Assembly (NCBI RefSeq): GCF_025629245.1
Contig: NZ_JANZXN010000009.1
Location: 1-64,000 of the forward strand
DNA from: Natronobiforma cellulositropha
GTDB taxonomy: Archaea; Halobacteriota; Halobacteria; Halobacteriales; Natrialbaceae
Direction of reading: 5' to 3'
DNA length: 64,000 nt
Shown here: positions 51,232-59,027 of the stretch, piece by piece
How positions within the stretch are numbered: the stretch's first letter is position 1
Layout: each line of letters starts with the position of its first letter
The notes under the pieces: model-generated
Told to the model about the DNA's origin: nothing
The model's database searches: none
Seen by the model: the letters and a program-made list of their open reading frames with translations, nothing else
Position numbers and translations under genes: made by a program

Positions 51232-52374
51232 TCACCTGCCAAGCTCACTAGCCTGTGAACTGCCTGTTCCAGTCTCAGCTCCACCAAGCTCGAGTCGGTC
51301 GAGGACTGCTCCGGCGATAGCGTCGGTCCAGGAGGGTGGTGGCGGGTGTTCATCGAGGTCGTTGATCAGTTGCCTGGTACCGCCGAGTTGACTGTGTAAC
51401 TCTTCAGACATGGCGTTTGCCTCGGCGATGCCGGGAATGCGTTGCTGTGCGAACTGCATGACACCTGCTTTCAGGACCGACGAGACGCTCACCTCGGGAA
51501 TGTCCTCCTCGTCTGCATCGGTGATACCCCCACCAAACACGAACTCACGTCGGCCAATATCTGAGGTGCGCTGGATGGCCACATCCATCCCCAAGCGGTG
51601 GGCGACTACCGGGTCAGCCGCCTCACCCTCGAGCGCTCGTTTGGCCACTTCGTCGGCCTCGTGCTCGAGCGCCGGATCGGGATCGATCACGAGCGAACTC
51701 CCTTCCTGCGGAAGCATACTGACCTGGCCACCGGTCTGCTGGCGGACGTGAGCTAACTCGTGCGCGAGCAGATATTTCCCCTCCGCGCTCTCCGGGTCGT
51801 ACTCCCCGCGGTTGAACACCACGTGATTGCCGGTCGTGAACGCCCGTGCCTCGAGCGCACTCGCTGCTTTCGCAGCCTCCGGCCCCGTGTGCAGCTGTAC
51901 GTCAGAAAACGAGTCCCCCATCCGCGCTTCCATCTCCTCGCGGACGGCTCCCTCGAGCGGCTTTCCTGGTTGGGAGATCACCCGCCGCACCACCTCTGGT
52001 GTGGCTGTCTCACCTACCAGATCACTCTCCGCCTGCGCCTGGACCGAACGCATCGCACTCGGCGTATCGAGTTCGACACCCGCTTTCCAGGAGCTACGCA
52101 CTCGAGCATCACGGACCTGTTCGCCTGTCGGCGTGTTACAGCCGCGCGGGAGTTCACCCCGTTCGCCCAACTCCTGGACGTCCGCGAGACCACGCCTCAG
52201 GATCATCTGATCGAGGATGGCCGCGTGCTCGGGTGAGGGCTGTCGCACGCTCGAGAGATGGTGGTGGGGGCGCGCTCCGCGCGCGGCCTGGGCCTGCACT
52301 CGAGCGCGCCGTGTTCGTTCGTTTCGCTCGCTGTCGTCGTTCGACCGGTCCCGTCGGTCCCGGTCGTAACTCAT
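51232..52374 (-). CDS. Cassette protein B3: full-length DUF4157 (eCIS core domain) protein
   Basis: 380 aa from the ATG at 52374, first gene of the operon. The N-terminal ~130 residues, missing in B2, are basic then helical (RDRRDRSNDDSERNERTRR, AILDQMILRRGLADVQELGERGELPRGC). DUF4157 spans ~137-250 with HELAH at 205-209 and HEADEVAKRAL at 238-248. The C-terminal ~110 residues differ from B1/B2 (REFVFGGGITDADEED, PPPPSWTDAIAGAVLDRLELGG). A conserved core with a variable C-terminus is the layout of polymorphic, delivered effectors. No signal peptide. Confidence 0.83.
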   Translation of the reverse strand: MSYDRDRRDRSNDDSERNERTRRARVQAQAARGARPHHHLSSVRQPSPEHAAILDQMILRRGLADVQELGERGELPRGCNTPTGEQVRDARVRSSWKAGVELDTPSAMRSVQAQAESDLVGETATPEVVRRVISQPGKPLEGAVREEMEARMGDSFSDVQLHTGPEAAKAASALEARAFTTGNHVVFNRGEYDPESAEGKYLLAHELAHVRQQTGGQVSMLPQEGSSLVIDPDPALEHEADEVAKRALEGEAADPVVAHRLGMDVAIQRTSDIGRREFVFGGGITDADEEDIPEVSVSSVLKAGVMQFAQQRIPGIAEANAMSEELHSQLGGTRQLINDLDEHPPPPSWTDAIAGAVLDRLELGGAETGTGSSQASELGR

Positions 52375-52550
52375 CCATCCCACCTCGGCTGTTGCTGCAT
52401 TGGTAATTGTCAGACCGTTACTGTTCGATCCTATTAGGTGTTAGTATTCGGACACTCGAGCGGGCACACTCCTTGACTCGAGTCCAGCGACGCCGCTCAT
52501 CACCGACATCCATTTCCAGAAATTATATGTATCTCTCCGTGAAACTCTCG
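52375..52550. promoter_or_regulatory. Upstream region of the A/B cassette operon
   Basis: Must hold the promoter for the minus-strand operon. The local sequence is AT-richer than average (GTTACTGTTCGATCC, AATTATATG at about 52519-52527). I cannot pick one TATA box with confidence. A small plus-strand ORF here (52407-52649) reads as noise. Confidence 0.35.
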
Positions 52551-52634
52551 TCTGGAAGCTGCGCCCGCCAGACACTGGTTGGGGCACGCTCAGAACGTGC
52601 CCCGGGTGTCACACCACCCGAGGCGTGGCTTCCA
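52551..52634. ncRNA. Array of adjacent hairpins: structured RNA or transposon-end relic
   Basis: Four stems in a row: TCTGG/CCAGA (52551-52555 with 52568-52572), GGGGCACG/CGTGCCCC (52581-52588 with 52596-52603), CGGGTG/CACCCG (52603-52608 with 52615-52620), and AACCC-GCGA-GGGTT ending about 52646, whose loop GCGA is a GNRA tetraloop. The strand is not determined. Such arrays occur at the 3' ends of IS200/IS605 tnpB genes (guide-RNA/sotRNA region), but no tnpB remains here. It borders the cassette operon. Confidence 0.4.
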
Positions 52635-52774
52635 ACCCGCGAGGGTTAAGCAGCCATGACTCAGTACCAACTACGCAACCTTAAAAGGTGCGCATACACG
52701 CTGTACAGCCCGCGAAACGCCCGTTTTCGGAGTGCCAACGCTCGTACTCGAGTGCCCCACACGGGGAGGTGCCG

Positions 52775-52939
52775 ATGAGCGAGGAGTACGGCCGGTGGGG
52801 TGGCGAGGGGTGGAACCCGCCGCGCTGTCCGCACTGTGAGAGTGTCGTCGTGGGGGTGACCGCGACGGGTCCGTACACCATCGTCGCCTCCTGTGGCTGT
52901 TATCTCACCCAGGAGGAGGCGCGGGCGTTGCGCGGCTAG
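52775..52939 (+). CDS. Small zinc-ribbon protein
   Basis: 54 aa from the ATG at 52775 (MSEEYGRWGGEGW). PPRCPHCESVVVGVTATGPYTIVASCGCYLTQEEA supplies CPHC and CGC for one zinc ion. Small single-ribbon proteins of this type are common in haloarchaea and often regulate or bind nucleic acids; I do not know this one's role. A longer frame start at 52688 lacks family-like sequence. Confidence 0.65.
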   Translation: MSEEYGRWGGEGWNPPRCPHCESVVVGVTATGPYTIVASCGCYLTQEEARALRG

Positions 52940-53049
52940 CTCGCTCGAGCGGTCGCCGCCGTCTGGCCAGTCACGGGTGTTCTGTCGTCGTCCGTGCGGC
53001 CGGTCGGCTCGCACGTTGTGACCGCAAAAGAGCGGGCGACGGCGCGACG

Positions 53050-53574
53050 CTATCGTGGAGCGTCGAGGTCGCACGTCGCCAGCATGACCTCGAGCGCCTG
53101 TGCGGGCGTGAGGTCGTCGTCGAGCTGGTTCGCGTACCAGCTCAGTAGTTCGACGAACACCTCGCGGACGTCGTGAGACGTCACGGTGAGGTGTGCGAGT
53201 TCGCCGTCGGTCTTCAGCGTTACGTCGATACCGTGCGGGTCGGGAACAGACTCGAGTGCGACTGCGCCCGCGTGTCGCGGGGCCGCTCCCGCGTGTGAGC
53301 GCTCGCCGCCGACGTCGGGTTCGGACGCACCGATCGCTGCGGACGATTCGTCCGTCGCAGGTACATCCCCGACAGCAGCGATGGCCGTCGTGAATCCGTC
53401 GTCGAGACTCGAGTGCCCGCGGTCGGGCGTGCCCTCGAGCGTGTCTGTCTCCGAACGGTCCGGTCGGATGACGTAGCGGTTCTCGCCCAGACGGTCGACA
53501 CGCTCGTCGTCGAGGCGCAACTCGTCGGGGCTGAGGACACCATCTTCGTCGGTGTTGACCGGTTCGGAACTCAT
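53050..53574 (-). CDS. Archaellum-locus hypothetical protein (DUF7500 type)
   Basis: 174 aa. EDGVLSPDELRLDDERVDRLGENRYVI is a conserved N-terminal segment; a disordered Ala/Gly/Glu middle follows; the C-terminal domain reads HGIDVTLKTDGELAHLTVTSHDVREVFVELLSWYANQLDDDLTPAQALEVMLATCDL. It is 43 bp downstream of the archaellin gene on the same strand and probably cotranscribed. The location suggests a motility role; function unknown. Confidence 0.75.
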   Translation of the reverse strand: MSSEPVNTDEDGVLSPDELRLDDERVDRLGENRYVIRPDRSETDTLEGTPDRGHSSLDDGFTTAIAAVGDVPATDESSAAIGASEPDVGGERSHAGAAPRHAGAVALESVPDPHGIDVTLKTDGELAHLTVTSHDVREVFVELLSWYANQLDDDLTPAQALEVMLATCDLDAPR

Positions 53575-53617
53575 ATCACGGTGGTTATGTGAGGCGGTTC
53601 AGATCGTTGCTGGCCGA

Positions 53618-54223
53618 TTAGACCAGGACGACCGAGCGGTCACCGAAGGTGTTCGGCACGCTCACACCGTAGGTGAACTGCGCACCGGACTGGTCGACGA
53701 GCAGGACCGTCACGGACGAGCCTGCCTCGAGACCGTTCCCGTTGTCTTCGATCTGACTGACGTCGAGCGTGAGTTTCACGCGCTCTTCAGTGTAGATCAG
53801 CGAGGTGTCGTCCTCGTTTCGGTCCTCACCAGCGACCTTTTCGGTGGTGAAGTTCGATGCGTCTGCGTCGTCACCGTGGACGAGTGTCGTATCTTGATGG
53901 TCACTCGTGTACTGGATCGTCATCGAGGAGAGGTCGATCTCCTCAGATCCTGCGGACTTCTTCACCGTCAGGTTCAGCACGTCCACGTAGCGGTCACCGT
54001 TCTCTGGCGTCACGTTACCGACCGCGTGGACGACTTCGATCTGGTTCGCGACAGCCTGTTGCGTGTCGGATCCGGTGTTGGTCGCCTGGGTCTGTAACAG
54101 CCCTGCTGTGTTGATCAGTACGCCCGCCGCGACCGCCGCGACGAGGATCATTGCGATGAAGATGATCAGGGTACCGATACCGACCTGACCACGTTCCTCT
54201 TCGTCTGTTATTTTCTCGAACAT
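53618..54223 (-). CDS. arlB: Archaellin (archaeal flagellin)
   Basis: 201 aa from the ATG at 54223. The class III signal [37 protein letters not shown] has a prepilin-peptidase site after RG ([10 protein letters not shown]), then the assembly helix. The globular beta-rich domain contains [25 protein letters not shown]. It polymerises into the archaellum filament after cleavage by PibD/ArlK. N-glycosylation sequons are visible (NVTP, NLTV, NFTT). This is the only archaellin in the window and faces away from arlCE. Confidence 0.95.
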   Translation of the reverse strand: MFEKITDEEERGQVGIGTLIIFIAMILVAAVAAGVLINTAGLLQTQATNTGSDTQQAVANQIEVVHAVGNVTPENGDRYVDVLNLTVKKSAGSEEIDLSSMTIQYTSDHQDTTLVHGDDADASNFTTEKVAGEDRNEDDTSLIYTEERVKLTLDVSQIEDNGNGLEAGSSVTVLLVDQSGAQFTYGVSVPNTFGDRSVVLV

Positions 54224-54654
54224 TGTGCGTACACCCTGCGTGCTCCCGTTCGCCAGTGCCGCTCTCGAGCGACTCGAGACGCCGCGTCTCTCCGACACAC
54301 CGCGGATGGGCGCACGCCGTCGCGCCCCCGAGGGCCGGTCCCCGGGACGGTAGCGACAGTGCGTGCGGTGTTCCCATCGAGCGTCGGGTGGCGAGCCGGT
54401 AGCATCACAGATTCTGGGGATGCACCCCGACAGACCCATTGTCCAGTCGTACTATCAACGTCCGCATCATTTCAGCCGGCGTTTCGACACTCGACTCACG
54501 GCTCGATACGCCGTCCGAATCGGCCGCCGAACTCGAGCGTACAGCTATACCGCCTGTCTGGGTATTGGGAGGGTAGATGATCGTGCGACGTACAGACGAA
54601 GACCGGGACGCCTCGCCCTCCGGCGTCCGACGAACCAGCGGGTCGTGACCGCGA
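54224..54654. promoter_or_regulatory. Divergent intergenic region between arlB and arlCE
   Basis: 431 bp without a convincing gene; short plus-strand ORFs here have no protein-like features. It must carry the promoters of arlB (minus) and the arlCE operon (plus). I cannot fix a TATA box; GGTATAGC on the minus strand near 54544-54551 is one weak candidate. Confidence 0.4.
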
Positions 54655-55671
54655 ATGAACCTCGGACTCGACAACATCCGTGAACTCCTCGAGCGCTTCC
54701 TGAGCAACACCGGCGGCCGCCGCGGCCGTGACCGCGAGCGTGCTCGTCAGGAGGCAGGGCCAGCGCAGGCTGGAGCCGCCGGCGTCGAGGCTGCTGGCGT
54801 CGCGGCTCCCGGAGCCGAGGGTGTCGACGGGGCGGCTGGCGGCGGGGCGTCTGCCGAGCCGACCCAGCCGAGTTTCGAACGCGAAGAACGTCCCGACCCG
54901 GAGGATCTCGACGACGACGAGGTCGTCGACGACCTGTACTACCGTATCGAGTCGCTCGAGGACGAACTCGAGAACAACGGTGCACAGCTCGGTTCGATCC
55001 AGGACTCCCAGCAGCACGTCTCCGAGAAGATCGAAGACGTCGACGACACGATCCGACAGCTGCTCGGCGTCTACGACCGGCTGACCGACGACGTCAACCC
55101 GTTCACCGGCGACGGCGAGACCGAGAACGGCTTCGGCATCTTCGGGGAGAACGACGAGGGCGAGGGCTTCGGTCTCGAGACCGACGACGCGGCTGAGACG
55201 GTGTCGTTCGCCGATCTGAAGGGTGCGATCGAGGACGCGGCCGAGGACGCCGATGCGGCCGACGGCGACACCGTCGAGTTCGACGAGGATGACACGCACG
55301 TGGAGGTACAGGCGACCGAGCGTATCGAGACCGAAGACGACGCAGACGAAGACGACGGCGACGTCACCTTACACCGTCTCTCGGGTACGTACGCGAGTGA
55401 CGTGATCGTCTTCGAGTGGCTCACGGAACTCGTCGCGACGGCCGGGCCGGCGGCGACGTTGCGGGCGATCTCCTACTACGACGAGATCGGCTGGATCGAC
55501 CCCGAGGTGCGCACGCACTTAGAGTCCGTCCTGAGCGGTCCGGACCTCGACATTCACGTCGATCCGACGACGACGCCCGAGGAGCTGACCGCCGAAGATC
55601 ACGCCGAGAGTTACACGTACATCATGAAGTTGAACGAGATTCACGCGACCAGACAGGAAGTCGAGTCGTGA
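54655..55671 (+). CDS. arlCE: Archaellum protein ArlCE (FlaC-FlaE fusion)
   Basis: 338 aa. An Ala/Gly-rich linker (~25-70) follows MNLGLDNIRELLERFL. The C-like part is a coiled coil (YYRIESLEDELENNGAQLGSIQDSQQHVSEKIEDVDDTIRQLLGVYD). The C-terminal E domain is VFEWLTELVATAGPAATLRAISYYDEIGWIDPEVRTHLESVL. In haloarchaea this fusion links the archaellum motor to the chemotaxis adaptor CheF. First gene of the arlCE-F-G-H-I-J run. Confidence 0.93.
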   Translation: MNLGLDNIRELLERFLSNTGGRRGRDRERARQEAGPAQAGAAGVEAAGVAAPGAEGVDGAAGGGASAEPTQPSFEREERPDPEDLDDDEVVDDLYYRIESLEDELENNGAQLGSIQDSQQHVSEKIEDVDDTIRQLLGVYDRLTDDVNPFTGDGETENGFGIFGENDEGEGFGLETDDAAETVSFADLKGAIEDAAEDADAADGDTVEFDEDDTHVEVQATERIETEDDADEDDGDVTLHRLSGTYASDVIVFEWLTELVATAGPAATLRAISYYDEIGWIDPEVRTHLESVLSGPDLDIHVDPTTTPEELTAEDHAESYTYIMKLNEIHATRQEVES

Positions 55672-55718
55672 GCCAGTGTGTGAGGGTGACCGTGAGAGAG
55701 AGACCGAGGTGATCAGGG

Positions 55719-56165
55719 ATGGGATTCAGTACGAGTGGTGCAGCGGCGATCCTCTTCATCGGCTTGCTGCTAGCCGTCGGTATCGCCTACCCGACGCTCG
55801 AGGCGGCCCACGACCGGCGTGCGACGGCGATCGACGACCGCGACCAGCGTGCGCTCGACGTCAGGAACACGGCGATAGCGGTCGACGCGGCCGTCTACGA
55901 TGCGGACGCCGAGACGCTCACGCTCGACGTCACGAATACGGGGTCGACGACGCTCTCGGTACCCGAGACCGACCTGCTGATCGACGGCGTCTACCGGACG
56001 GGCTACGAGACCGCCGTGAGTGGCGACGCGACGCGGACGCTGTGGCAGTCCGGCGAGACGCTCTCGATGACGGTCCAGCTCGAGCCGAACGCCGACCCCG
56101 AGCGGGCGAAAGTCGTCACGCAACACGGCGTCGCCGCGACGATAACCGACGTGGAGGTGAGCTAG
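55719..56165 (+). CDS. arlF: Archaellum stator protein ArlF
   Basis: 148 aa. One N-terminal membrane helix (GAAAILFIGLLLAVGIAYPTLEAA) anchors a beta-sandwich (VRNTAIAVDAAVYDADAETLTLDVTNTGSTTLSVPETDLLIDG). ArlF binds the S-layer and, with ArlG, forms the stator. It is one base from arlG. Confidence 0.93.
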   Translation: MGFSTSGAAAILFIGLLLAVGIAYPTLEAAHDRRATAIDDRDQRALDVRNTAIAVDAAVYDADAETLTLDVTNTGSTTLSVPETDLLIDGVYRTGYETAVSGDATRTLWQSGETLSMTVQLEPNADPERAKVVTQHGVAATITDVEVS

Positions 56166-56166
56166 G

Positions 56167-56619
56167 ATGGCCGCCGATTCCATCTCGAGTCTGATCCTGT
56201 TCATCGCGGCGATGCTGATCGCCGCGGGTGTCGCGGGGACGCTGGTCACCAACGTCAACCAGATCAGTAACTCGGTCGACACCTACAGCACCGACGTCAG
56301 AGATCAGATCGACACGGATATCGAGATCATCAGCGACGCCGGGAGCGGGACCGTCTACGACGGCAACGGGACCGTCACGCTCTACGTGAAAAACACGGGC
56401 GACCGGACGCTCGAGAACGACACGGCCCGCCTCGACGTCCTGGTCGACGGCCAGTACATTCCGCGTAGCGACCTCGACCTCTCGGTGCTCGAGGGCGGTT
56501 CCTGGCGCTCGGGGACGGTCGCCCAGCTCGAGATCGCGACGGAACTCGAGGCGGGTGAACACCGGATCGTCGTCGGCGTCGACGGCGACAGCGAGGCGTT
56601 CGAATTCTACACACCATGA
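56167..56619 (+). CDS. arlG: Archaellum stator protein ArlG
   Basis: 150 aa. MAADSISSLILFIAAMLIAAGVAGTLVTNVNQISNSV is the archaellin-like N-terminal helix; the rest is a beta-sandwich related to ArlF (VTLYVKNTGDRTLENDTARLDVLVDGQYIP). ArlG filaments carry ArlF at their tip to reach the S-layer. Its stop overlaps the arlH start by 4 bp. Confidence 0.93.
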   Translation: MAADSISSLILFIAAMLIAAGVAGTLVTNVNQISNSVDTYSTDVRDQIDTDIEIISDAGSGTVYDGNGTVTLYVKNTGDRTLENDTARLDVLVDGQYIPRSDLDLSVLEGGSWRSGTVAQLEIATELEAGEHRIVVGVDGDSEAFEFYTP

Positions 56620-57344
56620 CGGACCACTACTCAATCGGGCTGACCGACAGTGATCGCGTGGACAACGCCATCGGGGGCGGGCTTCCCGAGGGAAGCCTCG
56701 TCCTCGTCGAGGGCGAAGACGGCGCGGGAAAGAGCGTCATCTGTCAGCGCTTCTCCTACGGCATGGCCGCCGAGGGGACCTACGTCACCTACATCTCGAC
56801 GGAGCTCGAGTCCTGGGAGTTCGTCCAGCAGATGCACTCGCTCTCCTACGACGTCGTCGACCACCTGCTGGGTGAGCAGATGCTGTTTCTGTACGCGAAC
56901 ATCGACACCCACGACGAGGGGCGAAAACGCGAGCTGCTCTCGCGGTTCGTCGGGGCGCAGACGCTCTGGCGGGCGGACGTGATCTACGTCGATAGCCTGA
57001 GCGGCTTGCTCAGGAACGATCCGCGCTTCGAGGCGGTGAGCGATTCGGGCGAGGAAGACCACGTCATCCAGCGCCTCGTCTCGTTCCTGCGCCGGGTGAC
57101 CGCCCAGAACAAGACGGTCGTGATGACGGTCGACCCGACGAGCGTCGACGAGGACGCCCTGCGCCCGCTGCGTAACGTCGCCGACGTCTACTTCCAGATC
57201 GACACGAACACGGTCGGCCAGGAGATCAGACGGACGATCCGCGTCCGGCGGTTCCAGAACATGAAAGAGCCGGTCGACGACTCGATCAGCTTCAACGTCC
57301 AGCAGGGGCGTGGCCTCTCGATCGTGAGCAGAACGGTGGCCTGA
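56616..57344 (+). CDS. arlH: Archaellum motor ATPase-like protein ArlH
   Basis: 242 aa, KaiC/RecA-like. Walker A GEDGAGKS (33-40), YISTELESWEFVQQM, VIYVDSLSGLL (Walker B). ArlH binds ATP and regulates the ArlI ATPase ring. One base before arlI; part of the coupled arlG-H-I-J set. Confidence 0.95.
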   Translation: MTDHYSIGLTDSDRVDNAIGGGLPEGSLVLVEGEDGAGKSVICQRFSYGMAAEGTYVTYISTELESWEFVQQMHSLSYDVVDHLLGEQMLFLYANIDTHDEGRKRELLSRFVGAQTLWRADVIYVDSLSGLLRNDPRFEAVSDSGEEDHVIQRLVSFLRRVTAQNKTVVMTVDPTSVDEDALRPLRNVADVYFQIDTNTVGQEIRRTIRVRRFQNMKEPVDDSISFNVQQGRGLSIVSRTVA

Positions 57345-57345
57345 G

Positions 57346-59025
57346 ATGGCGGACTTTGGCACCTCCCGACTCTCGAACGAACTCGACGGTCTCGCCCGCG
57401 AGTATCCACACCTCCGCGAGCACTTGACGGAGTTCTACGCCGAGTACTCGGAGTATCCGACGCTGATCGACGAACCCTCCGGCGAGTGGGAGTCCCACCG
57501 CCCGAACGTCATCTACGAGGCGGAGGAACCGATCTTCTGTCACGTCTACGGTGACGTCGGTATCGACACCACCTACTACTGCGTCGAACCGGTGCTCGAG
57601 GACGAGGACAAATCGCTCTACAACCAGATCCGCCAGCGCATCCTCGACCTGAGCGTCACCCGTCCGGCACCCAGCGACGAGGGCGAGTTCGAAGCGCACC
57701 TGGACGCGCTGCTCGAGGAGGTCGTCGAGGTCACCGGCGGCATCGCGGGCCAGTCGATCGGCCGGGTACGCTCACTCGGCGGCGGGAAGATCTCGGTGAC
57801 GCCGGACCGGTTCAACCGGCTGCGCTACCAGCTACAGCGCGACATCGTCGGTCTCGGACCGCTCGAGCCGGTGATGACCGACACGGCGAACGAGGACATT
57901 CACGTGATCGGGCCCCACCAGTGTTACATCGACCACGGCACCTACGGGATGGTCGAGGCGACGGTCGACTTCGGCTCGCCCGAGGAGTTCGAACAGTGGC
58001 TGCGAAACATGGGTGAGCGGATGAACCACCCGATCAGCGACTCCGATCCGATCATCGACGCGACGCTGCCGGATGGCTCGCGTATCAACATCATCTACTC
58101 CGACGACGTCTCGATTCAGGGACCCTCGCTGACGATCCGTCAGGGCGAGGAGATTCCGCTCTCGATCTTCCAGATCACCAACTGGGGGACGCTCTCCCCG
58201 GAACTCGCGGCCTATCTCTGGCTCTGTCTCGAGAACGAGCAGACGGTGTTCGTCGTCGGGGAGACGGCGTCCGGGAAGACGACGACGCTGAACGCGATGC
58301 TCTCGTTTATCCCGCAGGATTCGAAGATCTACACCGCAGAGGACACCGCCGAGGTGTTGCCCCCGCACAACACCTGGCAGCAGCTGTTGACGCGTGAGGG
58401 CTCGGCCGACGGCGACGCCGACGTGGACATGTTCGACCTGGTCGCGGCCGCGTTGCGTTCGCGTCCCGACTACATCATCGTCGGTGAGGTTCGTGGGGCG
58501 GAGGGGCAGATGGCGTTCCAGGCCGCCCAGACGGGTCACCCGGTGATCCTCACCTTCCACGCGAGCAACATCGTCAGTATGATCCAGCGATTCACGGGGA
58601 ACCCGATCAACGTCCCCGAGACGTTCATGGACAACTGTGACGTGGCGCTCTTCCAGAACCGTGTCAAACAGGGTGATAAGATCCTCCGACGCGTGACGAG
58701 TGTCCAGGAGATCGAAGGCTACTCCGACTACGAGGGCGGGGTCGTCACTCGCGAGGCGTTCCGCTGGGATCCGCGTGACGACGAGACGGTCTTCACCGGC
58801 CGGAACAACTCCTACGTGCTCGAAGAACAGATCGCGACCTTACTCGGCTACCAGGACACCCGCGGAATCTACGACGAACTCGACAAGCGCGCCGAGATTA
58901 TCCGACAGCTGATCGACGCCGACATCCTGGGCTACCACGAGGTGAACAAGGCGATCGCCGACTTCCAGCGTGACGGTCTCCAGGGGCTGCCGATCCAGGT
59001 CCGGGGTCTCAACCAGTTCGCCTAA
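57346..59025 (+). CDS. arlI: Archaellum assembly/rotation ATPase ArlI
   Basis: 559 aa. Type II/IV secretion ATPase family: an N-terminal domain, then LGPLEPVMTDTANEDIHVIGP, Walker A GETASGKTT (near 305), the Asp box ALRSRPDYIIVGEVRGAEG and the His box TGHPVILTFHAS. It powers both archaellin export and filament rotation. Two bases separate it from arlJ. Confidence 0.96.
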   Translation: MADFGTSRLSNELDGLAREYPHLREHLTEFYAEYSEYPTLIDEPSGEWESHRPNVIYEAEEPIFCHVYGDVGIDTTYYCVEPVLEDEDKSLYNQIRQRILDLSVTRPAPSDEGEFEAHLDALLEEVVEVTGGIAGQSIGRVRSLGGGKISVTPDRFNRLRYQLQRDIVGLGPLEPVMTDTANEDIHVIGPHQCYIDHGTYGMVEATVDFGSPEEFEQWLRNMGERMNHPISDSDPIIDATLPDGSRINIIYSDDVSIQGPSLTIRQGEEIPLSIFQITNWGTLSPELAAYLWLCLENEQTVFVVGETASGKTTTLNAMLSFIPQDSKIYTAEDTAEVLPPHNTWQQLLTREGSADGDADVDMFDLVAAALRSRPDYIIVGEVRGAEGQMAFQAAQTGHPVILTFHASNIVSMIQRFTGNPINVPETFMDNCDVALFQNRVKQGDKILRRVTSVQEIEGYSDYEGGVVTREAFRWDPRDDETVFTGRNNSYVLEEQIATLLGYQDTRGIYDELDKRAEIIRQLIDADILGYHEVNKAIADFQRDGLQGLPIQVRGLNQFA

Positions 59026-59027
59026 CG

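Noticed and set aside
46892-52374. Complete contractile injection system
   Set aside because: No sheath, tube, baseplate, spike or AAA loader gene is present; only DUF4157-type and partner proteins are seen.
52407-52649. 80-aa plus-strand ORF upstream of the cassette operon
   Set aside because: It runs through the hairpin array and its translation has low-complexity, non-family character.
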